From Xiphophorus maculatus (taxonomy: Eukaryota > Chordata > Actinopteri > Cyprinodontiformes > Poeciliidae): a DNA stretch of 64,000 bases. The notes under the pieces are model-generated. The model searched no databases and was not told the DNA's origin. It was given only the letters and a program-made list of their open reading frames with translations. The first letter of the stretch is position 1. Every line of letters begins with the position of its first letter. This document shows positions 46,405-59,100 of the stretch, in pieces. The stretch is taken from assembly GCF_002775205.1 (NCBI RefSeq), contig NC_036447.1, positions 26,146,501-26,210,500 on the forward strand, given 5' to 3'. A program made the position numbers and the translations under genes.

Positions 46405-47100
46405 GCGAATAAGTGAATCCGTTTTTGTTTTTTTTTGAAAACGGTGTCTTCTGTTGAGTATTCATTAACAATGCAACACTTTGGCCTAAAAATGAACCAA
46501 AGTATGAAAAAACTAAAAACTACTATTAACTAATAGAAACTAAACAATAATAACTAATAAAAAAGTAGTAGCACGGGAGAGACAAAGCACTGGAAAGTTC
46601 ATAAGCTTCAAAATATGAATTTACAAAAAAGTCCAGAGTTTAGTTTGGCTTTGTGAGTAACACTACACTGGTGTTACTTTCAACATTGTATTTGAACATC
46701 AACGCCATTGTGGCGTTAATGTGACACCCGGTGTAGTTGAATATAAAACAATAAAATTTACAATAAAAAAAAAAAAAAAGGGTGTAAATTTTGCAACACT
46801 TTCACAAACGCTAATTTAACACCAGGTAGTTTGGACAGGTGTGAACGCTGTTGGTGTTGAAGTGAGACTGGCATTTTTGTTGCAGAAATATTGAACTTGA
46901 AAGTCAAATACTTGGTGTGTAAGCTAAATATTTCACTTAAGTCAATATTAAGTTTGCCGCTGACATTTACAACCTCGGGAGTAAAATGTGACTTTGAAAA
47001 ATGAGCACCCAAATAAACCAAATGTTAAGAGTTTACTGCGTAACTTTACACACCTCATACCAATGCTTCATATTTGTATAAAAACAGTTTAGTCTACAAT
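46405..47100. other. intergenic, no gene seen
   Basis: A/T-rich, with no recognised feature. Confidence 0.35.
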
Positions 47101-47103
47101 CAC

Positions 47104-47170
<67 letters not shown>
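47104..47170. repeat. (AAT)n microsatellite
   Basis: About 22 AAT units, uninterrupted. Confidence 0.95.
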
Positions 47171-47329
47171 TATTTTTTTTAAATTCACTCAGCCCTAACA
47201 AATTACATAAATCACATACTTACCTTATAAAGCGCAGTCTGCAGGAATGGACGTTTTGGGAGCCGAATGTAATCGAAAGTTTGGTTTAGAAAAGTTCAAG
47301 TTAAATTATAGGTGTGTTCTTTTCTTCAG

Positions 47330-47633
47330 TATCACGCCCCTCGCGTTTTTCTTTTCGTTTTCCGTGTTAGCAGAAGTTGAAGACCAGTTCCCCCTCATTG
47401 CTCCGGCCCCCTCCCACGCCAGGTACACCTCCACCAGTCCACTCCCACGGTGACAGTGGCCAGTTTCCCACCTGGCCATAGAAATGACTCCTGCCTCACG
47501 AGCCGTCGTTAGTGTAGAGTCCCGCCGGTGAGAGGCTGCAACACTGAGGGGCGACAATTGAACCCGGAGCGGGTCGGTTCGGTTCGGTTCGGTTCGGTTC
47601 GGGTCAGCAGCAGCAGCAGCAGCAGCAGCAGCC
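47330..47633 (+). promoter_or_regulatory. probable promoter and 5' leader of beta-1,3-galactosyltransferase gene 1
   Basis: G+C-rich, CpG-bearing region just before the start codon. The leader carries about five GGTTC pentamers (about 47574-47600) and then about nine CAG units (about 47606-47632) running into the start context GCAGCCATGG, a good initiation context. No clear TATA box, as expected for a CpG-type promoter. The transcription start is not determinable. Confidence 0.5.
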
Positions 47634-47680
47634 ATGGGGGACCAAAACACTGGTTCGGATGAAGAACTTGGCCAGACAAG
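47634..47680 (+). CDS. beta-1,3-galactosyltransferase-like gene 1, exon 1
   Basis: A short first coding exon: ATG in a strong context (GCAGCCATGG), 15 codons (MGDQNTGSDEELGQT) plus two bases, then donor GTAAGG. Phase 2 joins AG with the A of exon 2 to make arginine 16. The acidic cytoplasmic tail fits a type II Golgi protein. Support comes from the good donor, the matching phase, and the same layout in the downstream paralogue. Confidence 0.75.
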
Positions 47681-50600
47681 GTAAGGACTCTGAATTATTG
47701 AACGCGCTGACACAGAAGCTAAAAAACTCACCTTTAGAGAACAAACCTGGAGAAGGAATCGCGGTTCAACACGTTTCTGTCTCCTCCGCAGACAGAAACG
47801 GCACAACATTCAAAAATCAGACGTGAATCTTAACTTGGTCAAATCATCTCTGCCCGACTTTAATATTTTTGAAGCGATTTAAAAAAAAAACAAAAAAACA
47901 TTTTAAAATATTTTTTAGGCCATGCCAGCTCCGTTATAGTACAAGCAGGTTTTAAACGTCGATTTTAAGCATTTTTTAATGTTCTTAGTCTTCAGGAGGT
48001 TGTAGCTTTCACCAAACAGGTCCGTAGAAGTTAATCATGCTTGCAAAATTGATCTTTCAGTCGCTATGTTGTAGTTTTAACGCAAATGTAAAACAAAACG
48101 TGCACCTTAACATAAGAGTTACGTACATTTAATAAAAATATATCCAGCTAACTGTTTTTCTTGTTTAGATGTTTGTTTGCTTTTTTTTTTTTTTTTTTTT
48201 TTTTAAAGTTTATTAGCTTTTAAGTACATTTGCTTTGAACGGACCAAATTACTGTACGATGTTTTATTGGTATGTTTTCATTTTTTGATTGAGCAGAACT
48301 GCTTTAGTTCTCATAATGAAACTAATCTAGGCATATTTTGGCACTTTGCCAGCAGAAGCATGACACAGAATGGAGCCGAAGAAAACTGCACACATTTTGA
48401 TCTTCTACCAACAAAAACGCTACTTTATTTCAAACGCTGAACAAATTTAAGAACCCAAAATCTGATGTTCATCATCACGCCTTTTTCTTTTAGAGAGATA
48501 TATTGTTAGATGAGAAAAGAATGGTGAGAGTCAGAACAACCAGACTCTACCTCTGAGGAATAATTACCACTGACTCATAGTTGCTCATTGGCAGTGTGCC
48601 CCAGGATGGAACCTTGGGCACTCCGTGTGCTTTTTTATGTTTTCTTAGCTTTGTTAGGTTCACCACAGTTATTTGTTGTCTATAATGGTTTTAAAAAGTT
48701 TCTGGTCTTTATGGATAAAGGGATCTCACTCCCTTTGCTGATCAAACATATTCGTATTTCCGAAGATCCGGGAGTAACTTGTTGGCTTTTGAGATCTTTG
48801 TGCCTACTTCAGAAGTCTGCTTCTATGAAAGAAGACATGTCTTGATTCTACAGCCGTGGCCTAAAAGATAAATATACGTGTGAAATTGAACAAATTTTCC
48901 ACATAAAAATTACAAAAAAATTGGGCAATTACTTTTCCACAAAGGGGCAGAGTGGTTTGGACAGTGTTTATTAAAAACAACAAGCAAAATAAAATCCATA
49001 ACCGGGTGAAAACATTTCAACTCTGGTGCTGAATTTTCTCTATTGCTGTCTAAGAACAGGTAGCAACAAGTCAGTTGGGTACCATAGTTACAGCTGCTTT
49101 AACTGAGATTAAAATGTAAACCCGAACACTTAATCTACTGAACATCAAATATGCTGGTAGATGTATTTTTGCTTTCCTTACCAGGGAGCCCAGCTATCAA
49201 ATGTCTAGTTCCAGTTTGCAACAAAATTAAGTAAAGACATTTTTTTCACTGTTTGAGATAATAAGCTGTATTAAGTCAAGGAGAAAAGTCTCTATTAAAT
49301 GGTTTGAATTAAACTTGTTCATCTTGTTGGAGCAGAGAAAACTAGTTTCTTTTGTTTTGTGACAGGCATATAATGGAGGTGATCATGCAAGTCACGTGAC
49401 ATTTCCACTCCGACGCCGTTCATATTTCACGCGCTTTCTGTTTAATTGCGTTTCTGCACTTTGGTTTGGTTATAATAGTATAGAACTTTGAGATAATCGC
49501 TGCATCATTTGGTGATGAAGCCAAGAATCGGGTGAAAACCGTTTTCTACATCACGTTTCAGCCCACACGCCTTTTTAAAAAATGATGACTATTATGTCTA
49601 GAGGAAAAATTATGTTTTTTTTTTATGTCAAGCTTGCATGCGGTTGCAGAGTGTGCAACCGCAGAGTGACAGTTGCAACTGTCACGCTGCAAAGAGTGGC
49701 GTTTCACAACCCACCAACAGCCCTGAAGCTGCATACATTTCCAAAATGATGCTCTTTAATGTACAGTAACTTCCTTATGTTTAGCTATTATTGTGTGTGC
49801 GTGTGTGTGATGATTTTAATATTAAAATGTTATGATTTTAATGTTTAGTAAAGTAGGATTTGTCCTGAAGTATTCCACAAAAAACAGTGCAGACATTACA
49901 AAAGGAAGCAGTGAATGGGATGACCCCTGAAAGAAAAAACTATTTAGCGTAGCTAACGCTCATGACATCGAACAAAATTTTTTTCTGTCATGTAAGTACG
50001 TTTTGACTAGACAAGTAAAACCTGCTACGTGTTAAGGACGCGCTAAACTCTGATGCTGTGAAACCGCGTCCATTGATCTGGGATAAGATGGCTTGCACTT
50101 TAAAGAAAAAATAAATAAGATAAGACATGAAAGCACTGACAGTAAGATCTTCTGTCATGGTGTTGAAACACTTCCAGAGAAACCATTTCATCACTAGTTA
50201 AAACCATCACCTAGCAGCCTGTGTCTGGGTGTGTGAGCCAACATCCTATTCCTGTGGTGAGAAGGGACTTCCCCTGGTGATGTGTAATGTCTTATTATCA
50301 TTTCTTTACAGCTTTTTTCCCCCATGGAAGCTAGCATTGAACAACGTGTATGACTAGCGATGTACAGTCAGTCTTTATCTGTGTAGCACCATTACACATT
50401 ATAATGTGCTTCACAAGTAAAATAGGCAAAATAGTTACATAAAAAAAAAAATGAAAGCACAAAGACCCAGAATAAAATAAGCGCTGAAAGCAAAAGAAGT
50501 AGTGACATAATCGGGCTAATTGTCCAGCTCCCATGAACTAAAAAGGAAAGGAAGACAAAGGTGTTTCTGGAAGAGATTCACAGTGGGTTCACACCAGCCC

Positions 50601-53600
50601 TGTTTGGTCCGCTTTATTTGAACTCTAGTTCGCTTGCCACAAACAGTCTGGTACGTTTGGGGATGCGCAATCGAACTCTGATGCGGACCAAAAACATCGA
50701 ACTCTGGTTCGCCTAAAATTCTGCGTCTTGGTTTGGTTGAAGTAGGGGTAAAAATGCTGAGCATTCTGGGTAAAAACAACCAACACAAGCATGTGAGCCT
50801 AGCGCTAATGTTTGAAATGTCTCGTGATCTTTGTACCAAAGACAAGAAAGAAATCCTACAACCGCTGCAATCCGATGCCGCTCCATATTTGTTCACATTT
50901 TGTGAGACATCTTCTGATGTCTATTTATTCCTCATTTTGTACTATTTATTTCTTTATCTTTGTATATTATGTATATACACATAACCTGCATCTTAACTCG
51001 AGTCGAGCAAATCTCAATCTCGTTGTAATCTGTTGATGACAATGACAATAAATCTTATCTTATCTTATCTTAAGAAGGAGGTGGTGCTCAGTGTCTTCTT
51101 CAGACGTTTCCATCAGTTGTTCTTGGTGTAGCGCCTCCGCAGACGAGGAGGGGAGCAAGTTTTTCAAAGGGCTCAGCTCGCTGGACGCAGCGTGAAAGCG
51201 AACCACGCCTGCTGAAAATGTAATGACTTGTAATTCTGGTTCCCAATCAAGCCGAGTCAACCGAACTGTCAGGTCTGACACAAAGTGTCTAAGCGAGGCA
51301 TTTAGTCCTTTGTCTAAAGCTGATCAAAGGTAGATGAGAGTTAAGAGACACTTTTAGGGAACAAAGTGAATCATGTAACTATTTATCATCTTTGCTCCCT
51401 TTAGCTCTTCAGATCTGTCAAATGAATCTGACACAAATGACCAAACTTGTCTAAAGGACACTTTTTGTCAATGAAGTGTAAGCTTTGTGCCGAAATTTAA
51501 AAGCCTTTACAGGATTTCAGTTTCATTCATTCAATGTAGAAAGATGGAAAGGTCATGCACTTTTGTCAACATTATTTGGCAAAAAGACCCCAAACTTTTT
51601 GGAACTTTACTAGAAATGCACCGATCTGACACCGACATCTGTATCGGTCCCCATATTGAAAGACAGTCTAGGTCGGGTATCGTGACAATGTTTCCCTTCC
51701 GTAAGGGCAGATCTGTTCAGTCTAATTCTATCTCAGAGACACAAGAGGAAACAGATTAACTGATATTTCTAAGTTAGTGAAAAGATGTAATCTTTAAAAT
51801 GTATTTAGGGAGGCCTTCCAGTTGATCTGCAGTATGCTGGTACTGGTTGACATTTATAGAAGTCAAAGTATGACTCATATGGGGTTGTGATATTTAATAT
51901 TTCTGGGTTTTCAGAACCTAACATCTTGAAAGCATAGTTTGCGTTGCTTTTATCTGCCGCCTGTCCTGTACCCTTCTTATTATAGCATGCTAGCATGTGT
52001 GCGGCTAAGCGACAACTCTCTTTGTAAAACTACTCAATCTGACTGATGACTGTTTTTTTCTTTCACTCCAGAGAAGTAGGACAAGTGGTCAGTCTGTCCT
52101 CCAGAAGCCTTTAGCAGCATAACTACAGAGAGAGCTCAGGATAACTCTTAAGTTTAAGCTTTATCAAAAAGAAAGCATTAAGGATAGGGTTAAAAATAGT
52201 CAAGAGTGTCTCACAGACTGAAATTGGAAGCTCGATTCGCGGAAATTACCTGCCTCACATTCTACTTTTAGAAGCTCTAGAAACCAGCAGCAAACCTGCA
52301 GACTGAGACCACAGGGTTCTGTCAGGAACATAAAAAGCTTTCAGTTCCTCGACCATCTTCACCGTCGCTGTGGTTTGCGCATGTAGATTGTGCGTCCTTT
52401 GGGTGTACCACAAGCGTGTGAATACACATTTTCCAGCCAGACGTTTAGAGAAGAGGACAAAAAAAGAAAATAAAAAGAACTGCGTGTTAAGTTGCACAAA
52501 ATTCGAGATCAAACTTCAGCTTTAAAAGAGAACAAACACAGCTTTAATTAACATTTGCAAATGGAGAAAACATACAAAGCTCACATCTCAGTGAGAATCG
52601 GATGAGTTCTGACTTGGGGCTGAACGTCCCCTCATCTACATAGGATACTGTACATCACACATTACGTAGCCACACCCCCTGGCTCAAGCGTCAGGTAAAA
52701 ATCTATACGTTACTTATCTGTAAGTTTCAGTTGAGAAGGTTGCATACACATTCACAGCTCAACTTTAGGCGTTTCTCCAAAAAGGCCTCTCTGCTGATGG
52801 CTAAACAGATACTAGTAACTGAACTTCTACAAAATAGGCTTATCACCTTAGGCATGTCTCACATTTCTAACCGCTGAACACCCTGTTCTTCACTTCTTTG
52901 AGGAGGATCAGAAGAGCACATGTCCTGTTGAGCTGCAACTGAGTGCAAACCTTTAATAGAAACATCATAAAGTGTACATTCAAATTTATTTAAACTTTGT
53001 TACTAAATTTTTCTTCACATGCGTTTAAAATTTTAATGTGTTAAAATCTGTGAGATTAAGATGATCAATTCCTACTTTTTACCTTTGTCTTTGTTAGTTG
53101 AACAGCCCTTTAAGATGTTTTTTTCTGTGAGATGTTTTATTTTTATCTTAATTGCTTTAGTGTTATGCGTTATAACATTTTTTTTGTTGTTTTTTTTGTT
53201 GTGCATCTTGAGTTGCTGTAACTGTGCTACATAAATGAATCTGACCTTTGACCTTAGCTGACATGTGCTGCTCGAAAATAACACCAAAGTTCTTTGCATC
53301 ATTACCAGAGGACAATGTGATGCCACCTAGAGTTAGTGACTAGCTAAGCAGCCTCTTGTCTAATGACCACAGCCTCTGTCATGTCTTAATTTAAAGGCAC
53401 AAAATGAATTCATCCTGTGTTTTTTGCTACGCACTGAGCCGTGTGGCATTCCACAAGTAACAAAGTGCATGAGGAAGATTATTTATTCGTGTTGGTGAAC
53501 AAAGTCTGTCAGAGAACCGTACCCAGGACATGTGGGGCTGAAGTTAAAGTGTCGTTAAGGAGGTTAAAGGGGCGTCTAAGCACATTGGACAGAACGCGGT

Positions 53601-53772
53601 TCCAGTTAAATCAAAAAAGTGAAATGTGTATTTTTCTTGTACTTTGCCATTATGCCCTACTTAGTGTTTGTAGATTGCATGAAATCCTATTGAAAATTGA
53701 TGATGTATTTATATTGATTTAGGAATGAAATGTTAATGAGTTTTGATTAAATTTTATTTTTTTTCTTTCCAG
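47681..53772 (+). other. intron of beta-1,3-galactosyltransferase gene 1
   Basis: A 6.1-kb intron. It contains a poly-T run at 48180-48205, inverted repeats and a palindrome at 49640-49690, a repeat region at about 50585-51280 with a LINE-like 3' tail (AATAAATCTTATCTTATCTT near 51047-51073) inside it, and an L2-like 3' tail at about 53190-53255. No further exon recognised. Confidence 0.65.
50815..51073 (+). mobile_element. LINE 3' tail nested in another repeat
   Basis: Ends with CTCGTTGTAATCTGTTGATGA, CAATGACAATAAA and (TCTTA)n, the typical 3' end of L2/Rex1-type LINEs. It lies between two segments (50585-50740 and 51190-51280) rich in GGTTCGC/GCGAACC words that look like the arms of one older element. 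Confidence 0.45.
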
Positions 53773-54913
53773 ACAGTTTGCCAAACATCCGCATCAGCAA
53801 AAGCCTCCTGCGTTTCACTCCTGGTTTCAGGGACTGCTCATGCTGTGTCTGCTAGTGTTCGTCGTGTTCTTGGCCTTTTCGGACAGCACCCTGTCGTGGT
53901 CCGAAACGTTATCTATTCAGAAACAGTACCAGCGTTTTTTCAACAAGAGCAAGCAAGGGCACACACCTGCTTATCTGATTCACCCAAAACACAGAGCTTT
54001 TCTGAATAAAATGAAGGAGAACACGTTACAAACCCCTGAAGGCCTTCAGCACAACACGGAGCCACACACTACACAGCAACAACGCCTTCAGTACCATGAA
54101 GCTTATCCACACAACTACAGGTTTGTCATGGAGAACGCCGAGGTTTGCAAAGTCAACTCGCCTTTCCTGGTCCTGATGGTGCCGGTGGCGCCAAGCAACG
54201 TTGCGGCTCGGGACGCGATCCGGGCAACGTGGGGCAAAGACCAAGTGGTTCAGGGCAAGAAGTTACTCACTCTGTTCGTGTTGGGTCTCGATAAAACACA
54301 CGACGTTGAGAAGCTCCAACAGGAGAACCAGCAGCACAACGACCTGATCCAGAGTAACTTCCTGGACACGTATCTCAACCTGACCATTAAAACCATGGTG
54401 ATCATGGACTGGCTGGCCACGCGCTGCCCTGCAGCCGCCTACGCCATGAAGGTGGACTCCGACATGTTCCTGAACGTTGATAACCTGGTGATTATGTTGA
54501 AGAAGCCAGGGATCCCCCAAAAGAACTATCTGACAGGAATGCTCATGTGGAACAGACCCGTTGTCCGGTCCAAGAACTCCAAGTGGTACGTTCCCGAGGA
54601 GATGTACCCTGAGCCCCAATATCCCACATACACCCTGGGAATGGGATACGTCTTTTCCAACGACCTTCCCGCTAAATTTGTGGACGTCTCGAAATCCATC
54701 AAACCCTTTAACATAGAAGATGCTTATATTGGGATGTGCATTAAAAAGCTCGGACTTTCACCGACGTCTCCACCGGACCCATCGCAGTTTAAGGCGTATA
54801 ATTCTAAGTACGATCGCTGTGAATTCTCTAAGGTTATTACGTACATTATTGGCTCTGCGGAAAATTTGAAAAACTTTTGGGCAGACTACAAGAAGCCTGG
54901 ACCTCACTGCTAA
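53773..54913 (+). CDS. beta-1,3-galactosyltransferase-like gene 1, exon 2 (GT31)
   Basis: Main exon of a 395-residue type II membrane enzyme of glycosyltransferase family 31, closest in feel to B3GALT1/2-like proteins. It would transfer galactose (or a related sugar) from UDP-sugar onto glycans in the Golgi. It enters after TTTCTTTCCAG in phase 2. Visible features: membrane anchor at about residues 37-52 (LLMLCLLVFVVFLAFS), AIRATWG at 164-170, the metal-binding DSD at 244-246 in AMKVDSDMFLN, MGYVFS at 306-311, EDAYIG at 331-336 (catalytic ED), and an NLT sequon at 218-220. In B3GALT1/2 the GYVFS motif is preceded by CSG; here it reads TLG. Stop at 54911-54913. Substrate is not predictable. 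Confidence 0.92.
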
Positions 54914-54998
54914 AGCCGTTCGCACAACGGATGCAGCGTGAAATCCCTCATCGTGTAACTTATTTCTAGATATTCAGCAGGTTGAAAAGGGGAACGGC

Positions 54999-55004
54999 AA
55001 TAAA
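54999..55004 (+). terminator. polyadenylation signal AATAAA
   Basis: AATAAA about 85 bases after the galactosyltransferase stop codon, implying a short 3' untranslated region. Confidence 0.6.
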
Positions 55005-55009
55005 CTTTT

Positions 55010-56945
55010 AAAAAGAAAAGAGTTTTTTGCTTCAAATCTCGTGAAGCAAAGCTGTAGTACATGTTACAGTTGATCCGGCAGGATGTGAACCACTACTGGA
55101 ATTGTTGTGCAATTTCTTTTAAAATGGTTTCATATGCTTTTCTGAGCCTTTGTTATATTTTAAAAATGGAAATTGCATAGAATGCACTGACTGTTATTTA
55201 AACAGAGATGCTAGCCAGCACTTTATCAACTAATGGATGTCAAACTCCAAAACTAACATGTCAACATGAAAAAAGGGCAAGGACTTGTACTTGAAGTTAG
55301 CACAACATAAACTAGTAAATTCAACTACGACTAACAGAGAAAAGGTTGCATTATGTTGGCTGTGTCCACTGAACTAAAAACATAAATCAACTGTGTTCCT
55401 GTCAAAGGATTTTAAACGATGTACCTGGGATTTTGAAGTTTTGTGAGTTTTGTATTTGATTTGTTTTTATTTTTAGCCACAATTTTCCACATGTTCTCCA
55501 GATTTGTTTCTAATTGTTCTGTATTTCGACTGGGTCATCCTAAAAAACAATATGAGAGTTTCATATACACCATTATTGGTAATTATACATACGGGATTTT
55601 TATGTTTTTTATTTTAAATACTCCCAAACTGGTGACGTGACGATTCCTTGTTTATCTGCAGCTTTCTTTAAACACTGTAATTTGTTTAGTTGTTAATCAG
55701 TTGTGTTTGGGAAATCAGAAATTGTTAGAAGGAAGTCTAGCTCTCAACACGCACTTGTAAGAAAAAAAAAATCAATGTTGCATGTAGTGCCTTCAAATCT
55801 AAACTTAAATTTAATGCGGTGCTTGCGTATGGAAAGTAAAGCTTAAAATGTTTGTAAGAGCTGTTGTGTCGCCATGTTGAAATTCTGAGTTCTTTACTAG
55901 AACGCTGTTACCTTGAATCCAGCGCCGGGTTCCCACTTCTGAGTTAATTGGAACACAGCGTAAAACTTTCAAGAGTGCATTTTGTCTTCTGAAAACGCCG
56001 GGAGAGTTTATCCGCTTCTCTCTGGAGCCATTACAGAGAGACACAGAGGAAAGCAGCGACGAGTTGTTCTCCTAAAAGAAGAAATGCAATTCGGCCATCA
56101 ATGCTTTGGATTTTAGCTGCAAAATGAAAATGAAGATGAAGAGAATGAGCTCACCGGTTGCCGTTGTGGTTTACCTTTTGTTTTTCATTGGTTTTTAAGA
56201 CATACGTAGTCTAAATCTTAAGATTGTCTTTTAACCGACCAATCCCTCTGCTTCTTTGAAAGTAAAGGCAGTAGTTTGATGGGACTCAAAGTACAACGTA
56301 GCTTTTATTTGTAACCTCTCATGAGGCCAGATCAACCTCCCTGGGTCAGCTGGGTCGCACCAGCCAGCAGAACCCCATCCAACAGTGGAAACGGGCCGCT
56401 TGTGCTCAGTTTCTGACCGACGACAGAAAGGATTTTGCATCCTTCTGCTTGTGGGTCCCACACGAGAGAGATTCCTGGTTCTGATCAGTTAACAGCAGTC
56501 GGGTTTTCGGAAGCTTCAAACGCTCCGGCTGATGGAAACGCATTCAACTTCAACGCTAACGATTGAACGCGTTTCCCTCGGGTCTCTCAGAGGCAGAACA
56601 GGGGCTAACCGTCAGCGTCTGATGCTGCCTATATCAAAAAACCTTAAATATTTTGCAGCACTGTCTATAGGTTTCAGAAGGGAACCTATAGACGCTAATG
56701 CTGTTTGGGGTGAAGTCTGGTTCTGAAGGCCCGTAAACTGCTGTTTATCTACTGTGGATCAACCTGGATTCGGATCCATCAAACATACAACAGCTGAAGT
56801 TGGTGATGATCTGCAGAACTCAGGATCCTAAGGAGGAAATAAAGTTCTGGTCCAGCTTTCTGCAGCAGAAACATCAAAACAACAGGAAGTTCATGATTTG
56901 CATTGAAATTAAATCTAAATTGAACATTTAATTGATATCAGTTTG
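55010..56945. other. intergenic, no gene seen
   Basis: Contains an 11-bp perfect hairpin at 56663-56693. No recognisable exon or transposon. Confidence 0.35.
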
Positions 56946-56949
56946 ACTT

Positions 56950-57797
56950 ATCGGTGCAAAAATATATCAAAAAAACGGAGGTAGTGATTTTTGGCAGATC
57001 CACTGTAGAGTCCCTGACCAATCTTGGCTCTTTGGCCCCGTATGTCAAGCTGGTTATTACAAATTTAGGGGTCAAGATGGATGCTGGTCTTAAGCTGGAA
57101 ACACACATTAGAGCTGTTGTAAAATCCAGCTTTTTCCACTTAAGGCAGCTAGCCAAAGTAAAACCTATTCTTTCCAGACAGCACTTTGAAACAGTGATCC
57201 ATGCATTTGTGACCACACGGCTGGATTACTGTAATGCACTTTACATAGGAGTCAATGATTTATATATTTCCCAGCTTCAGAGGGTACAAAATGCTGCTCC
57301 CCATCAACGAAAATGTGACCGTATTTCCCCTTTCAGCTTCCTTACACTGGTTGCCAGTACATTTTAGGATTCATTTTCAAATCCTTTTATTTGTTTTTAA
57401 AGCTCTTAATGGCCTCGCCCCTCCCTAACCGAGCTGTTATACACACCCTCCCGTTCTCTCAGGTCGGCTGAAGGTGCCAAAGACAAAGTGCAGCTCAGAG
57501 GGGGCCGCGCGTTTTCTGTGGCAGCTCCCAAGCTATGCAATGATCTTCCTTTGGGCATCAGACAGGCCTCTTCACTCGCCGCTTTTAAGTCCCTTCTTAA
57601 GACCCATCATTTTTTCTTTGGCTTTTGGCAGAATCTGACAGGTTTCACTTTGTTTTATTGTGTCTGTACATTAATAAGTATTTTATATTCGATCTTCTCT
57701 ATTTTATAATTGCATTGCATTTTTATGATTGTGTATAGCACTTTGGTCCTGTTGGTGTATAAAGTGCTCCATAAATAAAGTTGGTATGGTATGGTAC
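56950..57797 (+). mobile_element. LINE 3' end, L2-like
   Basis: Reads KKTEVVIFG, SLAPYVKLVITNLGVKMD, VVKSSFFHLRQLAKVKP, VIHAFVTTRLDYCNALYIGV and LQRVQNAA. After a frameshift it continues LHWLPVHFRIHFQILLFVFKALNGLAPP, then RAFSVAAPKLCNDLPLGIR. This is the C-terminal part of the fish L2/CR1-type ORF2. The 3' end CTCCATAAATAAAGTTGGTATGGTATGG has the short repeat tail expected for this clade. The 5' end, including the catalytic core, is missing. Confidence 0.85.
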
Positions 57798-57799
57798 TT

Positions 57800-59070
57800 G
57801 ACAAAACTTAACTGTAAACATTTTAAATAAGCAATTTATAGATAAACTTATGTTACCTAAAGAAAGACGCAGACTCTATGGATAGTTAAGAGTGTTGATA
57901 AATGAACCCAGGAAGCTGTCAGACCTGGCAACCCTGCCAACAGTGTCGTGTTTGTTTGGCATGTGCCTGCGATGGCCACATGAAGCTTCGTGAAGCAACA
58001 GAGCCTTCCAGCCCTTTGCTTTGCCCAAAGGTTCATTAATTCATGCTTCATTCATTACTCACTGGTGACATCTGCTGCTGAAACGGCGACAGCCTCACTC
58101 AAATGTAATCATACTTAAAAAAAAAACCCAAAAAATATTGGCATTGATTTTCTTTCTTTGTCAGAAAATCTAAATTTAAGTGTGATCGTAGGTAAAACGC
58201 CACTGTGCTGCTCTCCTCCTCTTCCTCGTTCTGCGAGTGTGTGTGTGCGTTTGTGTGGATTGGCAGGTAAGGAATTAACGCTCATTGTAAGCTCCGGCTT
58301 GTCGCAGTTTGTTTGAAAAAGTGACTAATTAACTTCTATAGGTCTCCCCATATTTGGACCGTTGCTGCTCTTTTGTCTCCCGGATTTCTGCACATTTGAC
58401 AGACTGTTGGCGGACACACGCCCCAAATAAAGTGGCGTTTGGGGTGCGGCATTGGCGCGCCCAGAGGGCCACACCTGGTTCTGACATTTTAACTCATATT
58501 TTCTATGTTTTTTTAAAATTATTGTTATTGTTTCCAACCCTTTCAGTTCATTATATAACAGTTTTTTTATTTGGGCTGACATTGTTTTTCTTTTGTTGTA
58601 TTAGGTTCAAGGTTGTGGCATTTATTAACTGTCTTTTCTTGTTGGCAGTTGCTGAGGTCCGGTGGCGGTGCTGGTGTGGTGGCGGTGTCTTCCTCTTCTG
58701 TGTGCCGTGATTCCTGAGTTTGGGTTGTCTCACTGCGTCTGGTGCTTTAAAGGGTTTTTGTTTGCTGTGTTTGGTGGATGCCGTCCCTATAGTGGGCCCT
58801 TCTGCCGGTGACCTCAGCTACTGTAGTTTCTACTGTTTTTCTTAGTTTTTTGTCGTAAAGAACTGGTTTTAAAAAGAGTATTTTTTTAAAAGAATTTAAT
58901 AAATAGCTTTTTGTAAATTTGAAACGGTCTCAGGTGTCTCAATCTATGCATAACTGAACCTGTGTGCCTTAAAAAGAAGGTGAAATTCCCGGGGTGGCGT
59001 TGTTGAGCAACTTATTTGGGTCCAGAAATTTTAAATTGCACAATATTCCTGAGTTTCATCTAGTGTTGCC
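57800..59070. other. intergenic, no gene seen
   Basis: Some repeat-like words (AAGCTTCGTGAAGC around 57983-57996, itself an inverted repeat) but no family identified. No exon recognised. Confidence 0.35.
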
Positions 59071-59072
59071 AC

Positions 59073-59098
59073 TATATATATATATATATATATATATG
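59073..59098. repeat. (TA)n microsatellite
   Basis: About 12 TA units directly abutting the left end of the Tc1-like element, which inserts at TA. Confidence 0.9.
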
Positions 59099-59100
59099 TA

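Noticed and set aside
50585..51280. A complete DNA transposon with GGTTCGC-type inverted ends
   Set aside because: The arms share words but I could not align true terminal repeats or find a target duplication, so only the nested LINE tail was annotated.
54026..54714. Minus-strand open frames opposite the first galactosyltransferase
   Set aside because: They are antisense shadows of a strongly supported conserved coding exon.
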